This document shows positions 8,811-18,910 of a stretch of DNA of 46,393 nucleotides, one piece after another (positions within the stretch are counted from its first letter, which is position 1; the number at the start of each line of letters is the position of its first letter). Origin of the DNA: Treponema sp. (GTDB taxonomy: Bacteria; Spirochaetota; Spirochaetia; Treponematales; Breznakiellaceae); assembly GCA_009781915.1 (NCBI GenBank), contig WQUW01000006.1, forward strand, positions 1 through 46,393, written 5' to 3'. The notes beneath the pieces were generated by a model, which ran no database searches, was not told the DNA's origin, and saw nothing but the letters and a program-made list of their open reading frames with translations. Position numbers and translations under genes: made by a program.

Positions 8811-9914
8811 ATGGGAAATTTCAGGCCCAGCGTTACCCGAAGATTTGGCATACTTACCTCCGGAGGGGATTGCCCCGGCCTTAACGCGGCCATCCGGGGG
8901 GTATGCCGGGCCGCCCTAAGCCGCTACGACATGAAGGTTACCGGCATTGCCGGCGGCTACCGGGGGCTTATCGGCGGGGACGCGAGGGAACTGCGGCTGG
9001 AAGACTGTTCCGGCATTCTGACCCGCGGGGGAACCATTCTTGGGACAAGCCGTGAAAAGCCGTTCAAAACTGAGCCAGCCGCGAACGCGGGCGAATTCGG
9101 GGTGGACAAGGTAGCGGCGATTAAAGACAATTACCGCAAGCTGGGGCTGGACTGCCTTGTGGTGCTGGGGGGAAACGGAACCCACACGACGGCGTATCAC
9201 CTTATGCGGGAAGGGCTTAATGTGCTGGGCCTGCCCAAAACCATTGATAACGACATTGTAGGAACCGACAGGACTTTTGGCTTTAATTCCGCCCTTGCAA
9301 TCGCCACTGACGCTATCGACCGCCTTCATACCACCGCCCAAAGCCACAACCGTGTAATGGTGATAGAGCTTATGGGCAATAAGGCCGGCTGGCTTGCCCT
9401 TTATGCCGGGGTTGCCGGCGGCGGGGACGTGATCCTTATTCCCGAAATACCCTACGACATGAAAAGCATAACGGGCCACCTTAAAAAGCGGGCCGAAGAC
9501 GGAAAAAGTTTTTCCATTGTGGTTGTTGCCGAGGGCGCTCTTTCCGTAGAAGAAAGCGGGATGGAAAAGAAAGACCGGAAAAAATACTGGGCCGAAACCT
9601 CAAGCCCTTCGGCGGCGTACCGTGTGGCCCGTGAAATAGAGGCCGAAACCGGGATGGAAACCAGAGCCACTGTGCTCGGTTACGTGCAACGGGGGGGCAT
9701 ACCGAGCGCCACAGACCGCATTCTTGCCACAAGCATGGGAACCGCCGCCGCCGATCTTCTTGCGCGGGGCGAGTACGGGCGCATGGTGGCGCTGTCGGGA
9801 GGCGGCATAACCTCGGTTGACCTTAGCGTTCCGGCGGAGAAGGTAAAGTTTGTTCCACGGGATCACTTCATGGTTAACACCGCCCTTTCGGTGGGGACGT
9901 GCGTGGGCGAGTGA
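8811..9914 (+). CDS. pfkA: 6-phosphofructokinase family protein
   Basis: LTSGGDCPGLNAAIRGV, GGNGTHTTAYHL, GLPKTIDNDIVGTDRTFGFNSA. TTG 8808 is an alternative start directly after the hndD stop. Confidence 0.9.
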   Translation: MGNFRPSVTRRFGILTSGGDCPGLNAAIRGVCRAALSRYDMKVTGIAGGYRGLIGGDARELRLEDCSGILTRGGTILGTSREKPFKTEPAANAGEFGVDKVAAIKDNYRKLGLDCLVVLGGNGTHTTAYHLMREGLNVLGLPKTIDNDIVGTDRTFGFNSALAIATDAIDRLHTTAQSHNRVMVIELMGNKAGWLALYAGVAGGGDVILIPEIPYDMKSITGHLKKRAEDGKSFSIVVVAEGALSVEESGMEKKDRKKYWAETSSPSAAYRVAREIEAETGMETRATVLGYVQRGGIPSATDRILATSMGTAAADLLARGEYGRMVALSGGGITSVDLSVPAEKVKFVPRDHFMVNTALSVGTCVGE

Positions 9915-9925
9915 GCCGGGGGCTG

Positions 9926-10462
9926 TTAAGCGCTTCCCTTAAAGCCTATCGTTTTCGTTTTTGGAGGTTGCTCTATGAGATTGTTTAAAGCAATAATGAT
10001 TTCATTTACACGCTTATCATTTTTTTCTATGTAAAGCATAAGGAGTTTTCGCAATTCGGAAATTTGCTCATTTGTTCCGTTCTGCGAAAACACATAATGC
10101 CTTAATTTAACAAACGTCCGCATAATATTGATATTTACGTTTATCGCCTTTGGGCTGCCAAGAACGGATGCCAGCATTGCAATCCCCTGTTCTGTAAAAA
10201 CATAAGGCATAAAACGTCTGCCGCCATGCTGTTGTTTAGTTGATATTCCAATTTGGAATATCAAGTTTCCCCATTCTTCCTTAGTGAGTTGAAACATAAA
10301 ATCATCAGGAAAACGCTCAATATTGCGCTTTACAGCTTTATTCAGGTTAGAGGTTTCAACTTCGTATAAAGCCGCGAGATCGCTGTCGAGCATGACCTTT
10401 TGCCTGCGAATTTCATATATCATATTTTGAATTTGCGCTAATTTGCTCAATTTACTTGCCAT
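9926..10462 (-). CDS. ORF6N domain-containing protein (phage/mobile-associated family)
   Basis: IRRQKVMLDSDLAALYEVETSNLNKAVKRNIERFPDDFMFQLTKEEW..GGRRFMPYVFTEQGIAMLASVL; AT-richer than neighbours. Confidence 0.85.
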   Translation of the reverse strand: MASKLSKLAQIQNMIYEIRRQKVMLDSDLAALYEVETSNLNKAVKRNIERFPDDFMFQLTKEEWGNLIFQIGISTKQQHGGRRFMPYVFTEQGIAMLASVLGSPKAINVNINIMRTFVKLRHYVFSQNGTNEQISELRKLLMLYIEKNDKRVNEIIIALNNLIEQPPKTKTIGFKGSA

Positions 10463-10569
10463 TCTTCAAATATACTTTACAAATGAAGAATTATCAAACA
10501 AATAATAAAAAATGAATAGGGAACAGCATCACTATCCCCTATTCATTGCTACTCATAATCCTGCCGGAA

Positions 10570-12423
10570 TCAGACTGGCAAAACCGTAAGCGTATTGGTG
10601 CACGTAATGACAACGACCAACAGGCCATTGGCAATACCGGCAAGATACGGGTTTCTGGTTACGCGATACAATTTACGGGAGCAGATTGCCGCCGCTATCA
10701 AAAATACAATTACCGGTATTAGCCAGATTCCTCCCAATGGCCCCAGAATAAACGCTGGCCTGTAAAACAGAATTTCCCCGGTAGCCACAAAGACCACGTA
10801 TTGCGCGATAACCATGACAACAGGGCCAAGGGCGTTAAACCCTGCCAAAATAGCGGTATTTCCCCATTCGGTTTTTCCCACGCCATTGTAGTTAAAGCAG
10901 TTAATGGCTACTGAGTTCGCAACATAAAACAACAAGAACAGCGGTATGTACGGAAGCATCACAATAAAAGTGTCAGGCCTAAATGTTCTGACGCTAAGAA
11001 CCCATATGCGGAAATCGGTCTGGAAAAAATAATCTGTTATGAACACCGTCATATACGTGGCGGAAACAGCGGTTACCGACAGAACTATGGTTTTTCCAAG
11101 AGCGCTCCGGCTGATTTTTACCCCGGTCGCGGCAAGGCTTAACCCGTTGTGCTTCCCGTACAAATTGTAATACAAGGCCATGACAACAATTGACGCAAGG
11201 CCGCACAGGGCCGCCCACACTCCTATGCCAAAGGGCCCTAGCTGGCGGAAGATCGCCTGCGGCCTGTGGGCAGCGGCGAATTCAAGAATGTGAAAAAAAG
11301 TTATCGCCGCAATAAAGGCTACAAAGCATAATCCTCCCCAAAAGATGATAAGGTTTTTGCCCTTGGGCGCGGGCAGTGGGGTAGCCACTTCCCGAGTACG
11401 CAGCGAAGAAAAGAATGGCGTAAAGAGCATAAGAATTATAAAGTTGACAAAAAACAGTCCAAAGCCAACAAGTCCAATCGCGTTGAAAAACACCTTCCAT
11501 TGCCATATCTGGTTGTTCGCCGGAAGAGGGTTGGGCGCTCCCAAAGAAGCCTCGAAGAAATCTATGGCAATCTCTACGCAAATCCGGGAAAAGTGGTTCC
11601 AGGGATGTGTTTGATTGGGCTGGTGGATCACGCGGATGGCCTGCCTGCCGTCAATAACTTCTCTGTAGTAGGTATCCACGGCGCGGGTTTCCAAAGCGTC
11701 CGGGTCTCTGCCAAAATGCAGAAAAGACTGCGCGTCCGGCGTACCCATAAAAGTACGCGGCACACTCAATGTCCCGTCCGCAAATTCCCGCCGGAAAAAG
11801 AACTCGTCATACCTTGCGGCGATAAGTCCCACGTCCCGGCTGCCGTACATATTCCAGAATTCATTGGTAACGGGATCCCGGTACACAGGATCGAAGGCGA
11901 CCAGCAGAACCGCGGATACAAGCTGAACATCGGCCGCGTTGTCATCCATTACGGTCAGGTTGGCTGCGCGCGCGCCGTTTGAATGCCCGGTAACGCCGAT
12001 TCGTGAACTATCTACATACGGTAAACTGGCCAGAAGCAACACCGCGTCATACATACCCGTGCCATGCTCATCCCAGCCAGTGCCAGCCGGAAAAAGATCC
12101 GAATGTCCGTGCCCATACATATCGATGGATAGTACCACATAGCCGCGCCGGGCAAGCTCGACAAAATTAAGATCCTGCATCTCACGGTGATTAAACCAGC
12201 CGTGGCTCACCACAACAGCAGGCGCGGGATTATTCGCCGTGGCAGTGGCGGGCCTGAGCAGCAACGCGCTCAATTGCCTTCCGGCGGGCGTTTCCCAGCG
12301 CAAGTCCTTGACGGTTACCCTGCCTCCCTGCGTTTGCACCAAAGACGCGCCGATCCCGCTAATCAACATCAACGCGATTGCGACAACAAACCATTTTTTA
12401 GCCGCTTCCTTTCGTTCATTCAT
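10570..12423 (-). CDS. Alpha/beta hydrolase fused to a multi-pass membrane domain
   Basis: N-terminal VVVSHGWFNHREMQDLN, SIDMYGHGHSD and nucleophile-elbow GVTGHSNGARAA; C-terminal half has several hydrophobic helices. Confidence 0.8.
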   Translation of the reverse strand: MNERKEAAKKWFVVAIALMLISGIGASLVQTQGGRVTVKDLRWETPAGRQLSALLLRPATATANNPAPAVVVSHGWFNHREMQDLNFVELARRGYVVLSIDMYGHGHSDLFPAGTGWDEHGTGMYDAVLLLASLPYVDSSRIGVTGHSNGARAANLTVMDDNAADVQLVSAVLLVAFDPVYRDPVTNEFWNMYGSRDVGLIAARYDEFFFRREFADGTLSVPRTFMGTPDAQSFLHFGRDPDALETRAVDTYYREVIDGRQAIRVIHQPNQTHPWNHFSRICVEIAIDFFEASLGAPNPLPANNQIWQWKVFFNAIGLVGFGLFFVNFIILMLFTPFFSSLRTREVATPLPAPKGKNLIIFWGGLCFVAFIAAITFFHILEFAAAHRPQAIFRQLGPFGIGVWAALCGLASIVVMALYYNLYGKHNGLSLAATGVKISRSALGKTIVLSVTAVSATYMTVFITDYFFQTDFRIWVLSVRTFRPDTFIVMLPYIPLFLLFYVANSVAINCFNYNGVGKTEWGNTAILAGFNALGPVVMVIAQYVVFVATGEILFYRPAFILGPLGGIWLIPVIVFLIAAAICSRKLYRVTRNPYLAGIANGLLVVVITCTNTLTVLPV

Positions 12424-12446
12424 ACAATTGCCTCCTCATGCAAATA

Positions 12447-14138
12447 TTACGGGAGCAAACCAAGCGCTCCCTGATTAACAAAAAATGTCCCGGCGCTAAA
12501 TACATTGATGCTGAAATAAACCCGGCTGCCATTGAAGTACACATAGTCCTTGTTCTCCGGTATAACAAGGGTGTCAGTGCCGCGGGTTACGGTCATAAAA
12601 ACGCTGGAAGGAATTTCCGCATCAATTTCTACAGTGGCGCCTCTTTGTTCGAAAGCCTGTAGCGCATCGTTGAAAAGCAGCGAGGTAAGTTCGGCCAAGT
12701 CCACATCCCACGCCATTTCCATAATTCTGGTTAGATCAGTCAGACTGAACAGCCCTACGATCCGCTGATTGCCCGGCAAAAAGCTGTACAAAACCGGGTC
12801 GTTGCCCACATGTCCGCCCGAAGTCCAGCCTAAGTTCGCCCGCCGGGAAATGATTGGCCCCATAGTATCACGGAAAGCAACATAACCGGTCGCAGCCGTC
12901 AAAGCTTCAAGTTCATCACTTGTCAGGTCACCTATTCCCATGTGGGTATAAACTAAGCTGGCGGTGTTGGAGCGGTTTTCGTTTATCGTAAAGTGTATTC
13001 CCTCGAAAGAAAGAGTGGCCCTTGCCAGAGGGGCTACAAAACGCGAAACAGGATCGGAATGGTATGTTGACGTGGTAGCGCGATCCCCCATAGTAATGCC
13101 GCCTGTACCGTGGTCTGACGCAATGATTATCATTGTGTAACCGCATTCCCGGGCAAAATCCAGAGCAACGCCGACTGCTTCGTCAAAGGCGAAAATTTCT
13201 GACATCAGGGACACAGGCTCGTTACCGTGTGCTGCCCAGTCAATCTTTGAGCCTTCAACCATAAGGAAAAATCCATTTTCGTTTTGGGAAAGCAGTTCAA
13301 TGGCTTTTCCTGTCATTTCCGCCAGTGAAGGCTGGCTGGGCATAAGGCGCTGTCTGTTGATGTTGTCTATCAGAAAGTGCGGGGCGAATAATCCCCAAAC
13401 TCTGCCCTCCGTCAGCCCCATCATTTCGTCACGGGTAGTAATAAATTGATATCCTCTTTCGACAAGTCTTTCAATAAGGTTTTCCCCATCCCGTCTGAAT
13501 GGCGGGGTCATAAACTGGGAACCTGCACTGAAAACAACATCAATATTGCCGTAAACTTGCTGTTCCCCAATTATGTCATATCTGTTCCGTTCCACATGGT
13601 GGGCCGAAAAGCCCGCCGGAGTTGCGTGCTGAATGTTGGAGGTTGCGATAAGCCCTGTGGATTTGCCGAGGTGCCGGGCCGCTTGCAGAATATTGGCTAC
13701 AGGTACACCATCAGGCATTACGCCTACAAACCTGTTATTGGTCAGACGGCCCGTTGCCATGGCTGTGGCGGCGGGGGCGGAATCGGTAATCCCGCCGACA
13801 ATATAACCATCCGTCCAATATGATCGTATCATGCCGCTTATTAATTCATCCATATTAAGCCTGACGCTCAAATCCACATGGCCTGTTTGCGGATCAAAAG
13901 CTTTCAACCATCTTGCCAGAGTTACTCCGTTGGCATCCATGCCATCCGGAACCATAAAGATAATGTTCCTGATTTCTACATTGCCAAGATGGATTTCCCT
14001 CGCAAAGGGCGTAAACAACTGTGTTGACGCGGGCTCTGTTACAGTACCGGAAGGCGCGCACCCTCCGGTAAAGGCAATCACTGCGGCAAGGGCGATACAA
14101 AGCCATCGTTGATTTTTCAAAAAATTACTCACTGCCAT
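12447..14138 (-). CDS. Alkaline phosphatase family lipoprotein
   Basis: MVPDGMDANGVTLARW, TDSAPAATAMATG, IASDHGTGG; signal/lipobox IAFTGGCAPS; ATG at 14138 with aaggag RBS (minus strand). Confidence 0.85.
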   Translation of the reverse strand: MAVSNFLKNQRWLCIALAAVIAFTGGCAPSGTVTEPASTQLFTPFAREIHLGNVEIRNIIFMVPDGMDANGVTLARWLKAFDPQTGHVDLSVRLNMDELISGMIRSYWTDGYIVGGITDSAPAATAMATGRLTNNRFVGVMPDGVPVANILQAARHLGKSTGLIATSNIQHATPAGFSAHHVERNRYDIIGEQQVYGNIDVVFSAGSQFMTPPFRRDGENLIERLVERGYQFITTRDEMMGLTEGRVWGLFAPHFLIDNINRQRLMPSQPSLAEMTGKAIELLSQNENGFFLMVEGSKIDWAAHGNEPVSLMSEIFAFDEAVGVALDFARECGYTMIIIASDHGTGGITMGDRATTSTYHSDPVSRFVAPLARATLSFEGIHFTINENRSNTASLVYTHMGIGDLTSDELEALTAATGYVAFRDTMGPIISRRANLGWTSGGHVGNDPVLYSFLPGNQRIVGLFSLTDLTRIMEMAWDVDLAELTSLLFNDALQAFEQRGATVEIDAEIPSSVFMTVTRGTDTLVIPENKDYVYFNGSRVYFSINVFSAGTFFVNQGALGLLP

Positions 14139-14151
14139 AAAAATTTTCTCC

Positions 14152-15924
14152 TTAATATCGTTGATTATTAGCTTTAAGCGCTTCGGCAACCGCCGTGAAA
14201 ATAACAGCCAAAGCATGGGCTCCCGCATCCGGATGGCCAATGCTTCGCTCCCCTACCGTGCCAGCACGCCCCATTTTTGCGGCAATGCGCTCGGTTCTTT
14301 TTGCTCCATCTACCGCGGCTTGCGCGCCGGCGCTGAAAGCCTCCACAAAGCCTGCATTTTTTCCGCTTAATTCAATCCAAGTATCCGTGCATGGTATCAG
14401 CGCATCGATCAATGTCTTATCACCGACAACAGCGCCACGCCCAAAAGAGCGCTCGCCGCAGGCCTGAATACCCGCTACGGCCGCCTGTAGCAGCACCGCA
14501 AAATCCGGCATCGCAAGCGCGGAGCGTTCACCGGCAAATTTGCCAGCCGCACGGAAAGCGGAACCCCAAATTGGCCCGGAAGTACCGCCGCAGTGTTCCA
14601 TAAGCACTAATGAACACGCATCTAGAAAACTGCCGATATTTTTAGACTCCCCTGCGATAGTTTTCCACTCATGCTTAAGCTGTTTGAAGCCCTTTGCTAA
14701 ACTCATGCCCAAGTCCCCATCACCTGCATAAGAATCCAGCTCGCAAAATGCGATTTCATTTTTAATGGCGCACTCGCACATAACGTCCACGATATAAATA
14801 AGGTTTTCCAGTGAGATCTCGCCGCCCAGAACAGCATATGAACCAGGCGTTTCTACCGTAAAAGAAGCGCTTGAGTTTTCGCTATTCACAGTGGCAAGGG
14901 CGGTTAGGTCAGTAGCGTCAGCCGGGCCGGAAATCTTCAATGCCGGGGTATTGCATGGGGCATTGAGCAATCCTTCAAGCTGTTCGTCAAGTTTGAGAAT
15001 CGAAACAGACGCACCCGCCATGTCTATGCTGGTCATATAGTTTCCCGCGAAGGAGCGAACTATATAAACACCTTTATCCGACAACACCTTGTATATTTCG
15101 CTGTTAAGCAGATACAGCTCCATAAGCGGTGTCGCCCCAAAGCCGTTAACCAGCACAGCCACACGTTCATTACCGCCGGCCTTAATGCACAGTTCATCGC
15201 AAAGAGAAAGCAGCATCCGGTCTATCATTTCATTGGCGCTTACAAGACCTTCCCGCCTAATTCCCGGCTCTCCGTGAATGCCAACACCATATTCCGCCTC
15301 GTTTCCGGCCAGCTCAAATGTAGGCGTTCCTTTGGCCGGTACCGTGCAAGAAGTCAATGCGATTCCGATGCTCTTTACATTGGCAATAGTTTTTTCCGCT
15401 ATAGCCTTAACCTCTGCAAGTTCACAGCCTTTCTCTGCCGCCGCTCCGGCAATTTTGTGCACAAAAACAGTCCCTGCGACGCCGCGCCGCCCTACTGTAT
15501 AAAGGCTGTCCTGAACAGCGATGTCATCATCCACTTTCACAAAATCTACGCTGATGCCATCTTCCTGCGCCAGAAAAGCGGCATTTTTGAAGTTCATCAT
15601 ATCGCCTGAGTAGTTCTTGATAATCAGCAAAGTCCCCTTACCGCTGGCAGTTTCCCGGATTGCCTGATACACTTGCATTTGGGAAGGGGAAGCAAATACA
15701 TCGCCGCATACGGCGGCATCAAGCATTCCTGTTCCGACAAATCCGGCATGGGCTGGCTCATGCCCGCTGCCTCCGCCGCTTATAAGGCTTACCTTGCCCT
15801 TGTTTAGCTTTCTCTTTTTTATTATCTTGTGCCTGCTTTTGTATTCCAGCTCAGGGTGCGCCATTACAATACCCATGCACATCTCATGTACAATATTTTC
15901 AGGCTTATTTATGAATTTTTTCAT
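14152..15924 (-). CDS. Dihydroxyacetone kinase, fused DhaK-DhaL
   Basis: DhaK: LISGGGSGHEPAHAGFVGTGMLDAAVCGDVFASPS; DhaL: SYAGDGDLGMSLAKG, GGTSGPIWG. Confidence 0.92.
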   Translation of the reverse strand: MKKFINKPENIVHEMCMGIVMAHPELEYKSRHKIIKKRKLNKGKVSLISGGGSGHEPAHAGFVGTGMLDAAVCGDVFASPSQMQVYQAIRETASGKGTLLIIKNYSGDMMNFKNAAFLAQEDGISVDFVKVDDDIAVQDSLYTVGRRGVAGTVFVHKIAGAAAEKGCELAEVKAIAEKTIANVKSIGIALTSCTVPAKGTPTFELAGNEAEYGVGIHGEPGIRREGLVSANEMIDRMLLSLCDELCIKAGGNERVAVLVNGFGATPLMELYLLNSEIYKVLSDKGVYIVRSFAGNYMTSIDMAGASVSILKLDEQLEGLLNAPCNTPALKISGPADATDLTALATVNSENSSASFTVETPGSYAVLGGEISLENLIYIVDVMCECAIKNEIAFCELDSYAGDGDLGMSLAKGFKQLKHEWKTIAGESKNIGSFLDACSLVLMEHCGGTSGPIWGSAFRAAGKFAGERSALAMPDFAVLLQAAVAGIQACGERSFGRGAVVGDKTLIDALIPCTDTWIELSGKNAGFVEAFSAGAQAAVDGAKRTERIAAKMGRAGTVGERSIGHPDAGAHALAVIFTAVAEALKANNQRY

Positions 15925-17057
15925 ACTACACCCCTTTTTTTGTACGCTTGCCCGATTTTATCAGCGGTAATAATGGCAGCCGCTACCATGTTAGGCGTTA
16001 CGGCGAAAGGCATGGCGTGTACGGATTCCTCCGGTATGCAGGCCTTTTCTGCCACTTCCATTAGCTGATCCTGAGTGATGTTGTTCACTCCAATATCCGC
16101 AAGGCACACAGGAAGCCCTACCGCGCGGCAGAAGCCCAGCACTTCTTCTATTTCTTCTGTCGGCGCATTTTCTAGCACCAGTTGCGCCAATGTTCCAAAA
16201 GCCACTTTTTCACCGTGATAGTAAGAGTGTGTGCCTTCAAGCGCCGTTAGGCCATCGTGTATGGCGTGGGCGGCGGCTAAGCCTCCGCTTTCAAAGCCCA
16301 AGCCTGACAACAAGGAATTGACTTCGATTATGTTTTCCAGCGCGTGGGTGACCGATTTGCTTTCCACAGCGGCCTTCGCTTTTACTCCATCCTTAAGCAA
16401 TATTTCGTAGCAGAGTTTAGCCAGCGCAAGGGCTGTATTTGTGCCCTTTGCCGCCACAGCGAAGCCTTCTCTATAACCGCATGGCAGGCCCGCGTTTACA
16501 TTCGCGTATGAGGCTGCGCTTGCCCGCGCTTCGAAGTATGTTGAAAGCGCATCCCCCATGCCGGAAACCAGAAAGCGCACCGGCGCGTTTGCGATAATGA
16601 CAGTATCCACAAGCACCACACTGGGACTTTGTTTAAAATACGCATAGTCGTCAAAAGCGCCGTCTTCGGTATACAAAACCGCCGAATGGCTTGTGGGCGC
16701 GTCTGTCGCGGCAATGGTCGGCACTATGATGACATTTTCGCCTTCGGCAACACATTTCGCGGTGTCAATGGCTTTGCCTCCGCCGATACCGACGGTACAG
16801 TCGCACGAGTTGGCCTTGGCGATTTCTTTCAGGCGCTGTACTTCTTTCCTTGAACATTCGCCGCCAAAATTGCTTTCCACAAATCGCACGCCAAACCGCG
16901 CGGCTGTGGCATCCAGTTTGTCTTTTACCCGCGCTACATCATCTTTGTGGGCTATTAGGAGCGCCGATGTACCGAATGTCCGCACAAAGTAGCCGAGGTT
17001 TTTAAGCTCGTCCTCGCCTTGAACATACTTTGACGGACTAATAAACGCTTTTCTCAT
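15921..17057 (-). CDS. gldA: Glycerol dehydrogenase-like iron-containing alcohol dehydrogenase
   Basis: VGIGGGKAIDTAKCVAEG, VPTIAATDAPTSHSAVLYT, HAIHDGLTALEGTHSYYHGEKVAFGTL; 4-nt overlap with the kinase gene. Confidence 0.9.
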   Translation of the reverse strand: MRKAFISPSKYVQGEDELKNLGYFVRTFGTSALLIAHKDDVARVKDKLDATAARFGVRFVESNFGGECSRKEVQRLKEIAKANSCDCTVGIGGGKAIDTAKCVAEGENVIIVPTIAATDAPTSHSAVLYTEDGAFDDYAYFKQSPSVVLVDTVIIANAPVRFLVSGMGDALSTYFEARASAASYANVNAGLPCGYREGFAVAAKGTNTALALAKLCYEILLKDGVKAKAAVESKSVTHALENIIEVNSLLSGLGFESGGLAAAHAIHDGLTALEGTHSYYHGEKVAFGTLAQLVLENAPTEEIEEVLGFCRAVGLPVCLADIGVNNITQDQLMEVAEKACIPEESVHAMPFAVTPNMVAAAIITADKIGQAYKKRGVV

Positions 17058-17194
17058 AAGTTTGGCCTTCCTTTCATCAATTTTTATACACTGCCGGCAG
17101 GTAAAAAGCTGGCATTAAAATTATTGTACCCTTGCTTTTTCACCCGCGCATTAGACAAAAACGCTTATTTTTTGCAATTTTTTATGGTAAAATA

Positions 17195-17222
17195 TTGACA
17201 TTGTTGCGCAAAATCGTAATTT
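17195..17222 (+). promoter_or_regulatory. Candidate promoter in the divergent gldA/regulator intergenic region
   Basis: TTGACA (17195-17200) with weak TAATTT -10 about 16 nt downstream, in an AT-rich region. Confidence 0.35.
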
Positions 17223-17256
17223 TTTGATTTTTTCATGATTATGGAGGCTTAATGCA

Positions 17257-18294
17257 ATGAAAGCTTGCTATATGAAACTTAACAAAATATTGGATTTAAA
17301 AAAATGGCAAACCCTGCAGGACTCGCTCGCTCTGGTAACAAAGCTGGCCATTATAACCGTTGACCATAAAGGAATTCCCATCACGGCCCACAGCGACCCC
17401 CGCCCTTTCTGCACGCATATCCGCAGCGAACCGGATTTGGTGAAATACTGCCATAAATGCGATGCCAGGGCAGGCCTTGAAGCTGTCAGGCTAAACGCCC
17501 CTTATATTTACTTGTGCCATTGCAAAATTGTGGATCTCGCAATCCCTATCACCATTGACGACAAATATATAGGCGCTATAATGGCAGAGCAAATTCGCCT
17601 GCCGGAAAACGAAGAACACGCAGCCTTGGAGCAAATCCTTGTCTCGCCAGCCACAGGCTTCTTTCCTAATGAGGAATTGCGGCGTATGTATGAAGCAATT
17701 CCAGTTCTTCCATATAAAGAAATCGAGAGAGTAGCCGGAATGCTACGAGACCTCTGCTACTACATAGTGGAAGAATCGATGAATAAAAACCTGCTTTTGG
17801 AAATGTATGAAAGAATGCTTCCGCTAAAAGAAGGAGCGCCTATTCCTCTTTCCGACGGCTATTCTTTAGAAAGCATAGAGCATTTGAAAAAAGAGCTTGG
17901 CAATGCGGTAACAAACGCTTATGTAAAAGTACCGCATAACGATCAGTTTCCGTACAAAAATCCTGTGCTTGAGCCCGCGTTCAGCTATATTTACAGGAAT
18001 AAAGGGGAGAACATATCCCAAGAAAAGATGGCTGATTTATGCAACATCAGCGCCAGCTATTTCAGCAGGCTTTTTGTCAAAGAAACAGGCGAAACTTTCC
18101 CGAAGTTTATTGCCCGACAGAAGGTTGAGTGGTCAAAGCAATTGCTGGTAAAGACCGATCTTCCCATCTCTCTTATCAGCGATGAACTGGGATTCAGCGA
18201 CCCAGGCTACTTTATAAAAACATTCAAAAAGCATGAAAGCATCACTCCGGCTGTCTACCGGAAGTACTACACAGGTTTACAGGCCAAAACGTAA
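17257..18294 (+). CDS. PocR sensory domain plus AraC-type HTH transcriptional regulator
   Basis: N-terminal PocR-like region (LQDSLALVTKLAIITVDHKGIPITAHSDPRPFC..CHKCDARAGLEA..YLCHCKIVDLAIPI); C-terminal AraC HTH (SQEKMADLCNISASYFSRLFVKETGETFPKFIARQKVEWSKQLL..ISDELGFSDPGYFIKTFKKHESITPAVYRK). Confidence 0.9.
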   Translation: MKACYMKLNKILDLKKWQTLQDSLALVTKLAIITVDHKGIPITAHSDPRPFCTHIRSEPDLVKYCHKCDARAGLEAVRLNAPYIYLCHCKIVDLAIPITIDDKYIGAIMAEQIRLPENEEHAALEQILVSPATGFFPNEELRRMYEAIPVLPYKEIERVAGMLRDLCYYIVEESMNKNLLLEMYERMLPLKEGAPIPLSDGYSLESIEHLKKELGNAVTNAYVKVPHNDQFPYKNPVLEPAFSYIYRNKGENISQEKMADLCNISASYFSRLFVKETGETFPKFIARQKVEWSKQLLVKTDLPISLISDELGFSDPGYFIKTFKKHESITPAVYRKYYTGLQAKT

Positions 18295-18324
18295 CACCGC
18301 CCTCCCTTGCGGGTACTGCCGCCG

Positions 18325-18762
18325 CTATTCCCGCAAAACCTTCATAAGGTCAAAGACCGCCATGCTGACAAGTATGGTTATTCCCGTAAAAAAGGCGATA
18401 ATTCTTATCGTAAGGCTAGGTATGTGCTGGGGAGCTGCCGCGAAAACAATCTCGCCAGCGGAAGTTCTGGTTTGCTGGTATCCTCCAAGCCCGACAATGC
18501 GGATAAAGCGCTCCTGCGTGGAGGCATAGCCCAGTTCCCGGGCGAAAACGGACAGCGTATCGGGGTCATGAAGAAGGGCGTTCATGGTGTTTTCCAGTTC
18601 CCGGTTTATCAGCCGCAGGTTTTCTATGTTCGCTTCTTGCCGCGCCTGTTCGTTTTGAAGCTGGCGGTACGCAAAGAGTCCCCTGTCGCCGAAGGAAAAA
18701 GCCAATAGTCCGTACACAAGAACTCCGGCCCAAATCGCAAAGGAGTATTTTACCACTTTCAT
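18325..18762 (-). CDS. Septum formation initiator (FtsB/DivIC-like) protein
   Basis: N-terminal TM, coiled coil (LQNEQARQEANIENLRLINRELENTMNALLHDPDTLSVFARELGYASTQERFIRI). Confidence 0.7.
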   Translation of the reverse strand: MKVVKYSFAIWAGVLVYGLLAFSFGDRGLFAYRQLQNEQARQEANIENLRLINRELENTMNALLHDPDTLSVFARELGYASTQERFIRIVGLGGYQQTRTSAGEIVFAAAPQHIPSLTIRIIAFFTGITILVSMAVFDLMKVLRE

Positions 18763-18910
18763 TGCTTCAATTTACGGTATTTTGCAAGATTTCTTGATAA
18801 GGCAAGCATCACCGTCCCGCCCAAAACGTGGTTTTATCTATCGACATATCGGGAAAATCGTCTTATACTCATTACATAACAAAATAAAGAAATTAGTTAG
18901 GAGGCGGAAA

